This document shows, piece after piece, positions 56,498 through 64,000 of a stretch of 64,000 nt of DNA. The stretch comes from Zhengitettix transpicula (Eukaryota > Arthropoda > Insecta > Orthoptera > Tetrigidae): assembly GCA_037074705.1 (NCBI GenBank), contig CM073596.1, positions 23,844,001 through 23,908,000 of the forward strand, given 5' to 3'. The notes under the pieces are model-generated. The model ran no database searches and was not told the origin of the DNA. It worked only from the letters and a program-made list of their open reading frames with translations. Position numbers and translations under genes: made by a program. How positions within the stretch are numbered: the stretch's first letter is position 1; the number at the start of each line of letters is the position of its first letter.

Positions 56498-57876
56498 GTT
56501 TAACAAAATTTTGATAGCATTGTCGATCTCCCTCGACTGTCTTGGCCGAAATACAGACAAAACGTAATTTAATTTTCAATAAATAATTTTTTTCTGATTT
56601 CAAATTGGCTGTTGTTTATTTATAAATTTTATTAATTGTCACAAAAACATATGAATATATACAATAAATGTAAAAATAATTCTGAAGAGAGAAATGAGAT
56701 TTTTCTATTAATTTGTTGAATATACTGTTGATAATTTTGATTAAAATTTCAAAAAATAAATCAATTTAATTTTCGATAGTTGAAAGATAAAGACGCATAA
56801 TAAAAGGGGTATTTACAAAGTTAATTATTTAAATATCGTGTGACGTGAGAAAAAGTGTAGGCTACGTCAGTCGAAGTTGAAGGCGCACTGTGTTTTGTTT
56901 CACCCATGGCGTTCTCTTACATTTAAATGACGAGACGTGAAAACGGATCTATCGAAGATCACAGATTGTAAATTAACGTTGTAAAAAAAATCACAGGAAT
57001 TCACAGGGCTTCGAGTGTGGATTTCGAAAAGAGAAAAAATTCGGTGTAACGGAGCCTTCAACGCTTGACTTCGACGTTGCAACCTAGGTAAAATAAATAT
57101 TCGACATGAAATAAAATTCAAGATTTCTTGTGTCCAATTAGAGACCAAGTTGAAATGGTGGACAGGTCATCTTGTAAAATCAGCAGGGAATCAAATGATC
57201 AGTGCTTTAAAACACCGAGCCAGATAGAGGCCATAGTGGAAAAGTATCTCTGAAGTACAGTACAGGGAAGTCACGCAAAAAGTGAGCAAAAAACTTCTTA
57301 GCCGCACATGGGGAATGTTGTGACGAAAAAGCTGCGAAGACGCGTGGGTAGTATTACTTTGAATTGTTGCCAAAGTTGAAAGGACTTACTCGTGAGTGTC
57401 ATTTTTGTGCACGCAGAAGAGAACAAAAGTTGTCTCTTGGAAAGAATACTAAATGTTTTATGGCGTTGGGACGCAGTAATAAACGTGCAACTAAATAAAA
57501 ATATTTATGTGCAATATTTACGAGACGTTCCTCGTATGCAGAAAAACATCCATTGCAACCAACCTTGCGAGGAAACGTTCTCCCGTTGCTCTGTTTCCTC
57601 AGAAGGGAAGGAAATGGAACACGGGAAGCTCGCGTTATCAGCCAGCCGCAAAAAATCCCCTGCAACATCTTCCGAAACAGGTAAAGCGGAACTTTTTTGT
57701 TTTCCGAAACTTCTAAGTATAAGGTTCGAGAAATCTCGTGTTTACTGGAATGTTTCCCACGTTCTTCTTTCGAAAATTAATTTGTTGTGTACAATTCTTC
57801 TGTATGCACCGTTAGTGAACATTACTGTGTAAAAATTAAAGTGAAAGGAAAGTTCAGTGTTTCTTACTAGTAAGTT
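56498..57876. other. no gene recognised; open frames at 57,392-57,832
   Basis: A + frame of 146 codons (57,392-57,832) begins with GTG, not ATG. A second + frame (57,507-57,716) runs to CAG|GTAAAG at 57,679/57,680, a possible donor. 57,540-57,680 is GC-richer and could be an exon, but no acceptor, frame or domain can be chosen. 56,880-57,150 has an unsupported 82-codon minus frame. Confidence 0.38.
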
Positions 57877-58162
57877 AAGATGTGAGCTAAGCAGTACGAG
57901 AAGGGAGAAGATGGAGGGGAGTATTGCCACTAGCATTCAGAAAAACATTCAGAAAATTCCTACGAACAATGGCAATGGCTTTGTACAACACACTGTACTT
58001 ATCGTCTCTTAACGTTTACGGATAAATTATTTGATGTACAACAAATCCTGAAATGAAGACACAACATTTCCTTGCGTCAATATTTTCAGAATATCTTTTA
58101 CGTTAAAAAATTGTCGTAAGAAAGGTTCGTGTTAAAGTGACCTTCCCCCACTATAACCCCAG
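57877..58162 (+). mobile_element. dispersed repeat family 2, long copy 2
   Basis: Same ordered blocks as 45,177-45,521: GAGAAGGGAGAAGATG, CTGTACTTATC, AACGTTTACGGATAA, ATCCTGAAATGAA, CGTCAATATTTTCA, CGTAAGAAAGGTTC and ACTATAACCCCAG. The CAAGTCG core at the start is degraded to a CTAAGCAGTACG form. Confidence 0.75.
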
Positions 58163-59984
58163 TTGTTATTCAGCTATTTCACTTTTTCGACCTTAATTTA
58201 GATCTTCATCTGAGGAAAACCAGAACGATTGTTACAAGTAACAAAAGCATTCAGTGATATTTAATATATTTGGTGTTATTTAGTTATAAATTGTTAAATT
58301 TTAATACAACAGATGTTAATTTGTACTTCAGTGAATACAATATACTTACTATAATTATATTGATATCCTGTATATATTATAGTTAATAGAGCCGATCGTC
58401 CAAATATAAACAATATAATTATTCAAAGGACATGGGTAGTCGTTATAGTAATTTATTTTATAACTATTACTTATTTACTTACTAGAAAAATGTTTAATTT
58501 TTTATCAAAATAATGACGAAGCTAAGATCCGTTTCTGTTACTGCTTAGTGTTGATTGAAAATATTTATCCATCACCGGAAAAGACCTATTCTACCTATTT
58601 ATACGTGGAACATGAACAAATAACTCAAGAATTCCCATTGAATTTAATTGAAAGCTTAACATACGCAATAGGGCTAAAATTAATGTTAGTTCTCTCTCTT
58701 ATGTATAAAAACTTTAAAACAAAATTTGAAAGACAATTCGGAATGCTACGTTCTGATAATTATAACACAGGCTCAAAAGGAAAATTCGTTGAGAGGAAAG
58801 AATATATTAAGAATTAGCATTTAGAGGAAGATACAATGGTATCTCGTGTTGCTAAAATCGACCTTCCAACTTCACAAGTAAATTTAAAATATAAACAGAG
58901 GCGAAAGTAATATCCTGGAAACAAGCAGATCACGGTGTTGCTGAAAGAAAAGTAAAACAATGCGCTTATTAATTTGTTTCGCTCTGCATGTAAAGAGAAA
59001 GGCCAGTTTTAATTATCGTATCTGAAAAGAGTAGGGGTTCCTCTTGAAAGGGCGCGTCGTAGCTAATCGATTCTGTGGATTATATTATTGCGGAGTTTCC
59101 TCTTAGGTTTGCCGACTGAAGTTGCCCCTGTAGTCGTGGCAATATTGACCCGACACGATGGAGTACACAGTGTGTCCTGAAAGTCCCTCCACAAACGTGG
59201 TCATAAGGTTACCAAAACTATCAGCATCGACCCAAGGAACATCACAGTCTGATTCAGGGGACTCACAATTGAAAAAGAGCTCCTAGCAATGTAACAACAG
59301 GATAAGATTACGATCATGTTTTCCAGCCTTTATCAGAATTGGATATAAAAATAATTTATGAGAATAATCCGCTGTTGTTCTTCCTCACTAAGCTACTTCA
59401 GAAAATCTAGAACCTACGAGACGAATTAAAATTGTAACTGTTGAAATGGAATTTATTTGGAGATTAGCTTAGAGTTGAAGAATATTATTTTAATTTATTT
59501 TTGAGAAGCACGATTATTTATAAATTTTCGAATAAAAATATTAAACTTCAGCATCACAATTTCCAATATTTTGGATTCCTTTTCAGATTAAAAATAAATA
59601 ATGGTGAACATTTTTACAGGCCATTTACAATTGTTTACAAATTTAGTAATGAGTGAATATTCGCACTCAATCTCTATGTCACACAGGTTGCATACCCTGA
59701 TTTTGATATTTGTTGGCGATGGTGATGAGACAACTGGTAAAGATGTTGTGTTCATAATACAGAAAATTATGAAGCAAAGAAGAAATAAACCAACATTTCA
59801 AAGACTCTCTTAGTCTTCAGGGGTAAAAAAAGGTACTTAAGAATCACATTTTGGCCCACGAGTCGGAGCACCCCTACAGAAGTAAATCAACTATTTTCAG
59901 TTACCGCAAATGACGGCTGTAGATGTGTTCGCGAATGACTGATCAGTTAATTTTCTAAACTATATAACGGCTTTATGCTTCTTA
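58163..59984. other. no gene recognised; unexplained open frame at 58,464-58,817 (+)
   Basis: A hammerhead-like remnant (CTGAGGA at 58,210-58,216, then GAACGATTGTT) lies at the start. From 58,464 to 58,817 one + frame stays open for 117 codons in AT-rich DNA. It contains YPSPEKTYSTYLYVEHEQ and later FKTKFERQFGMLRSDN, with no ATG at its start and no recognised family. The composition looks coding-like, but chance is possible. 58,820-59,980 shows nothing else, with a mild GC patch at 59,040-59,270. Confidence 0.4.
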
Positions 59985-60920
59985 CAAGTCCAACTACCTT
60001 GATATAACAGTTATGTTGACGATATTTCTTGTATTATTCAATGCACAGAAATAAACCATAAGGTTGATGTCTTTAAACTATACATGACTAAACTGCAGTA
60101 TACACCTTACATGGATTCTAACAAATCTCTTAATGTCCTTGACGTAACTGTGACAATTAATAATACTCTTCTAACGCATAACTGGTATAGGATTTTGAGG
60201 AAGACCCTTAATTAATTCTAATTATCTCATCATAAGAAAAATGCCATGTTGTTTAATCTAGTAGTCGGAGCCATTCGTCTGTCGAAACAGTCTTTTAACT
60301 TCTTGAATTTAAAAACGGTAGTCCAAAGGGTTTAATTTATTTTAACATAAAAAACACAGATTTTCTTGAATAATAACTCCCAAACCGACAGACACTCTAA
60401 AATTGTTCATACTTTTTCCTTTCTATAAATTTTTACTCAGCTTCAAGAGTTTATTCGAAACCTTTAACATCAGCATCATGAACAAATCCACCAATTCACT
60501 AAATTCAGTCTTTAAAAATTGCTAAGACCCGATCAGTCCTCATGATAAACATAACATAGTGTATAAGATTTCTTGCAACGATTTCCCTGCTGTCTATATA
60601 TAGGTCAAACTAAAATACCTTCGAAAAATAGGATTACGGTGAACTACAAACACACTATTATAAGTCAACATTGAGTTCTGAACTGTAACTTTTAATTTTG
60701 AAAATCTGAGATTGTTGACAATAAATACCAGGTTAATTTCTAAAATGTTTCAGATTAAATCAATCAAATTTACCATTAACGTTAAAAGTAATACAAGACG
60801 ACTCAGCAGTATCTATGATGTATTACTCTCTTCTTAATATCTTTGCGTATGTTAAGTTGACGTCCTGTATCGTACGCATCTAATGAGGCCAACGAAATTG
60901 TGGAGGAAACGTTGTGCATT
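59985..60920 (+). mobile_element. Penelope-like retroelement relic with RT, GIY-YIG and terminal motif
   Basis: The frame carrying YVDDISCIIQC (YVDD at 60,012-60,023, the reverse-transcriptase catalytic motif) continues for over 100 codons with two stops. It passes SLNVLDVTVTINNTLL, THNWYR and the polymerase tail with AIRLSKQSFN. The endonuclease follows as IVYKISC (60,556-60,576) and, after a 2-base TA insertion, YIGQTK (60,592-60,613). At 60,888-60,920 comes CCAACGAAATTG...GGAAACGTTGTGC, the terminal motif family with a mutated 5' core. Order and spacing are those of a PLE 3' half. It is inactive because of stops, frameshifts and loss of the 5' part. Confidence 0.78.
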
Positions 60921-61159
60921 TGTTGTAATGTACTAATTTTAAATTCTATACTGTCTGAATTTTTTAAAATTTATTGTTTATAGTCTCGTCAACATAAAAT
61001 GCATTAGCGATTTATAATACCTACTGAATGAAATTATTACAAGTAATTCATATTAACTATACATTTTATTCTTAGTCTCAGATTCGTTGTCTATTTAGAT
61101 TAGATCTTGAGTGCCGGTTACCTTGCTAAATTTATTAGGTTATTTACTGCCACTATTAA
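60921..61159. other. no feature seen
   Basis: AT-rich spacer between the PLE relic and the non-LTR relic. Confidence 0.4.
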
Positions 61160-61660
61160 GGTAAATATCTCTCTTCTCGTGTATTTCTGAATCGTGGCAT
61201 ATTCTAGTCCTGTCGTGCTTTGGGCAGTCGTAGAGGATATGCTGGATCGTCAAATGTGGGTTGCGCTGATCTAGAGAATAGATAGGAGTACGTCAGGTTA
61301 GAATGGAGAGTTCTTTACTTGCAAAAACCACCTGCTTGACTCCAAGACACATTGCTAGCGTAGGATATATACTCGAAGTTGTCGAATTCCTTGAGAAAAA
61401 TCCCTTCATTCTTCTACCATTTTTTTCAGGATTCTGACATAGGCTTGTCTCCCATCATTTTTGGTGCATATTGGACTATTATTGCTATTTAGGATAGACA
61501 TAAAGCTTTCTCTGATTTTATTGACGGTACCATTCCATATCTTTTGGTTGGTTATTGTATTTATTGCAGCCAGAGATTCTGTTAGGATTAAATTAATTTA
61601 GTTTGGTTCCTCCATGCATCGTATTGTTGCCATATATATGGCATTTTTTCTAATTTGTGT
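61160..61660 (-). mobile_element. non-LTR retrotransposon relic: RNase H and C-terminal region (minus strand)
   Basis: Minus-strand reading gives AIYMATIRCMEE, then ILTESLAAINTIT (61,592-61,550). This matches the RNase H pattern with T-D-S-x-(S/A)-A near its Asp; Asp is replaced by Glu here. Further on NPHLTIQHILYDCPKHDR (about 61,262-61,205) matches the usual C-terminal LTI-x-HIL-x-x-CP block of Jockey/I/R1-type elements. Between them frames change at least twice. It is old and dead. The clade cannot be fixed from this fragment. Confidence 0.62.
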
Positions 61661-61829
61661 TATAGACATGTTTTCCAAATAAAGAATATTCTTAATACGT
61701 CTATTCGACTACGCTTTGGTGTTATAGTAATTTTTAAATAATGGCTATGGATAACTGCATTGTCTTTGAATGGATGACAGTTAATAGTACGCACGACTAG
61801 TTGTTAAAGTAAGGGACGAAATGGGGTCG
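61661..61829. other. upstream flank of the gene
   Basis: AT-rich; a promoter for the gene at 62,100 would be expected near its right end, but no TATA box or clear initiator is seen. Confidence 0.35.
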
Positions 61830-62099
61830 TGGCTGTGACGCGATGCCCAAGGCGCCTGAGGTGGGGATTACGGAGCGGCGGCACACACATTGAAGATTGT
61901 TGCGAAGAGTTGTGTGCGGTAGGAGCTCGGAGCTCCCCTCTCCCTTGCGGCTCGTGTAGGCCTTCGCCGTGCCAGTGTGCAGTGTGCAGCGAGCAGTTGC
62001 AGAGAACGCCGCCAGCCCGCCCGCTGCGCCTGCGCCAGCGCCTCTGCCGGGTCCGAGTGAGTGTGTGGCGAGTGGCGAGTGTCCCATGGCAGGCGCACC
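61830..62099 (+). promoter_or_regulatory. GC- and CpG-rich promoter / 5' UTR region
   Basis: Base composition switches sharply from AT-rich to GC-rich at about 61,830 and back at about 62,230. CpG dinucleotides are dense, and GTGTGCAGTGTGCAGCGAGC-like tracts are present. A CpG-rich TATA-less promoter with its transcription start somewhere in 61,830-62,050 is the simplest reading. High G+C leaves long open frames on both strands here; these are not genes. Confidence 0.5.
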
Positions 62100-62103
62100 A
62101 TGA
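62086..62103 (+). promoter_or_regulatory. upstream ORF overlapping the main start (MAGAP-stop)
   Basis: ATG at 62,086 with G at +4 opens five codons and stops at TGA 62,101-62,103. That stop overlaps the main ATG (62,100-62,102) as ATGA. A scanning ribosome meets this ATG first, so leaky scanning or termination-reinitiation would be needed to translate the main frame, unless transcription starts between the two. Confidence 0.55.
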
Positions 62104-62198
62104 CGCCGACCACGCGCCTGCTGGTCGCCGCCGCGTTGCTCTTGGGCTGCGGCCACGCCAGGCCCCGACCGCCGCCCCTCTACGTCGACGACAAAGTG
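62100..62198 (+). CDS. first coding exon of a secreted or membrane protein, identity unknown
   Basis: ATG at 62,100 (context CACCATGA with A at -3, good for initiation) begins MTPTTRLLVAAALLLGCGHA, a textbook signal peptide: short n-region with Arg6, hydrophobic core at residues 7-17, and likely cleavage after Gly-His-Ala20. The mature part starts RPRPPPLYVDDKV, a proline/arginine-rich stretch. After exactly 33 codons comes GTGAGTGCG (donor GT at 62,199), giving a phase-0 intron. The product enters the secretory pathway as a secreted or type I membrane protein. The 13 mature residues are too few to name the family. A frame in the same register extends upstream without ATG (from 62,061), so 62,100 is the start. 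Read-through past the donor reaches a stop at 62,250, which I reject as the true end. Confidence 0.72.
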
Positions 62199-64000
62199 GT
62201 GAGTGCGAGCCGTGGAACCTCCACGCTCCCGGCTCACAGATCAAATAATTAATAACAGTAGTTTGCCAACTCTGCACCACAGAGGGATCATCCCCACGTT
62301 GAAATAATTTCTGGCTAGAAATCCAGGACTCTTAATTATCATTAAAGAAATGTGAACGCCAAACCTGAGTACGTAATTTAATGAAAACGGAGGATTTTAT
62401 TCAGAGATAATATTCTTCTCGGTCTTCCTTTGCTTGATATGAAGAAGGACCATGTCGCATGAGAGCTGTTTAATGAGAAATTAGATCTACACGGACAGTG
62501 ATAGTCTGACGTTTAACCCAGTAAACAACTCTGTGACGTGTGCTCAGGTAGTCAGGTCAGAGTTACGTAGGCAGCTGAGACCAGCTGAGGAAGACCAAAC
62601 CAGACCGTAGAAATCACAAGCAATATTATATTATGAATAAAGCCCGACATCCCCATTGGTTTGGCGCAAAACAATTTTTTGTGCACTCGTGGGCGAAGCA
62701 TGTGTTACCTTCATCTCCGACACGTATTTAAAACATCTACTTTGATTCGAAGATCCGGTCCCGTGACAGAGACATCGTTCTCCCCCACCATCCTCCTCAA
62801 CCATGCACACTCCATACCGTTGATATCTAGTGCTTGTTCATCCCACGTCTTCCTATCACAGCTTGACAACTTGATCTGCTTACTATTATCGTCAATTTCT
62901 TCTTCAACAATCACCGTCAATCGTCGTCTGTAACAATGTTCACTAAGCCCTGGTTGACAGCTCATAGTCTGTCAGCAATTTTTCTTGTCTTCCTGATAAA
63001 AAAAACACTTTCCGGCGGCCAAAGTCTGTGTTTTGTTTCAGAAAACGCAAAAACTCAGTTGCTACCTTAGTTTATCCACGGAAATTATCTCGACTTATAC
63101 AGTTGACTGTCCGGCCATGCACAGTAGTAGATAAAAGACTAAAAATCTTAAGATTCTAACCCACGTTTTACCGTTGTATTTTATAAAGAATAAGCTTTCC
63201 AGATTGTGTTACAGTATTGTTCTATAAATTTTTAAAATCAATTTACACCTCATTTTCCAATTGCCAACCTCTTGGCAGTACCAAATACACGAGACGAACC
63301 TCATTATATGATAAGTAACTCCCCTCTTCCTGTCACAAAAAACATTTAGTGACATCTTGTTAAATTCATTATCTGACAAGTAACTCGCTGTCTTCCTGCT
63401 CCAACAAAAAAAAATAGTGACATCTTGTAAATCAGGTCACTCCAACTGTCGTAGAATTTTTTTTTACAAAACACCTTCAAGATCATATTCCCCTGGTTCA
63501 TCCGAGGGATGAACCAAGAAATGAACATGCACTCGTAGCACATTTCAAAAAAGCATCCGGTTTTTCTCCCAGTGCCGGAGTTTTCAATTCCCGGTTATCC
63601 GTAATTTCACAATTAGATAATTACAATACAATCAATTTCAATCGTAACCAGGAGGTTTCTATTGACCTAACTCAATCCGACCTTGATTAATCCAATTTCG
63701 CACAGCAGGTAGCTTTGTACTGCGGGTTGGTATCGTAAAAATCTAGAGCAGGCCCTAACTGGATGTTTTCTTATAAATGTGAAAACCGTCACGTTATAAG
63801 TTTACTTTTTGGTTACTAGGAAAGTCTACGTGTTATTAGATTGCTTCTACAAACTTAGTCCACGTGAATGAACACGCAAGGAAGTGGGACATGGCAGACG
63901 TGGAGAAAAAAAATCAGTTCGTGGGAAATTGATATTATTTCAAATTCAAAACAAAAATATAAATCTGTAAATTAGGAAGTTTTATTTGTCAACTCTGAAA
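62199..64000 (+). other. first intron of the signal-peptide gene (to window edge)
   Basis: Starts at the GTGAGT donor. No convincing acceptor plus open exon is found before the window ends. Frames at 62,661-62,965 on both strands lie in a GC-richer patch without splice support. The remainder is AT-rich, with a TGACATCTTGTnAAT-type segment repeated at about 63,351 and 63,418 (two copies, 67 bases apart). Confidence 0.5.
63311..63432 (+). repeat. short local direct repeat in the intron
   Basis: ATGATAAGTAACTC...TCTTCCTG...CAAAAAA...TAGTGACATCTTGT occurs at 63,307-63,361 and again, with changes, at about 63,374-63,429. Confidence 0.6.

Noticed and set aside
57392..57832. 146-codon + frame as a gene
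   Set aside because: It begins with GTG, and the possible donor at 57,680 fits a different frame. Nothing supports a product.
61797..62280. Open minus-strand frames of 146 and 158 codons and a 139-codon + frame over the GC-rich island
   Set aside because: They are shadows of GC-rich DNA around the real first exon. The + frame starts with GTG, the minus frames have Arg/Pro-rich random-like content, and none has a domain.
62583..62620. CTGAGGA ... GTAGAAATC as another hammerhead-like copy
   Set aside because: The 3' half lacks ACGTT and there is no helix I pairing.

Overview
This 64 kb window looks like intron-rich, repeat-rich nuclear DNA from an animal, most likely an arthropod (probably an insect with a large genome). 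By eye it is roughly two thirds A+T. Long ORFs are absent, GT/AG splice patterns are present, and there is no operon structure. The mobile elements are eukaryotic: Penelope-like retroelement (PLE) relics, a non-LTR retrotransposon relic and a SINE-like family with an A-rich tail. I could not identify the species or confirm the order, and nothing here is prokaryotic.

The only confident host gene starts near the right edge. A GC-rich, CpG-rich leader begins at about 61,830. A first coding exon (62,100-62,198, + strand) encodes 33 residues starting with a clear signal peptide and ends in a strong GTGAGT donor. The rest of the window would be its first intron. A five-codon upstream ORF ends in a 4-base overlap (ATGA) with the main start. 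Several short exon-like islands with plausible splice sites are listed at low to moderate confidence: 1,925-1,993(-), 2,804-2,874(-), 31,331-31,411(+), 33,294-33,489(-), 34,828-35,015(+) and 45,804-45,936(+). None has a recognisable product.

Most of the recognisable content is repeats. (1) Decayed PLEs lie at 18,980-19,872(+), 34,060-34,335(-), 48,476-48,743(+) and 59,985-60,920(+), with reverse-transcriptase (YVDD, W-Y/F-R) and/or GIY-YIG endonuclease signatures. A bipartite motif, C-T-G-A-N-G-A ... G-A-A-A-C-G-T-T, recurs at 15 or more places on both strands. Its best copy (55,198-55,236) folds like the small hammerhead-ribozyme variants known from PLEs, and at 34.0 kb and 60.9 kb a copy sits just 3' of a PLE coding relic. 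(2) A SINE-like family of about 310-330 bp has five copies, three clustered at 52.2-53.4 kb. (3) A second dispersed family is at 45.2 and 57.9 kb, with partial copies at 14.4, 37.1 and 56.0 kb. (4) A long inverted repeat at 4,049-5,271 has arms of about 320 bp. (5) A satellite block at 24,975-26,540 joins a 263-282 bp tandem unit to a 25-30 bp minisatellite; a lone monomer of the larger unit lies at 54.8 kb. (6) There are a recent 371 bp tandem duplication at 8,072-8,820 and an AT-rich foldback element at 29,209-29,510. The remainder is AT-rich DNA in which I see no gene.

All alignments were done by eye; identities and boundaries are approximate.
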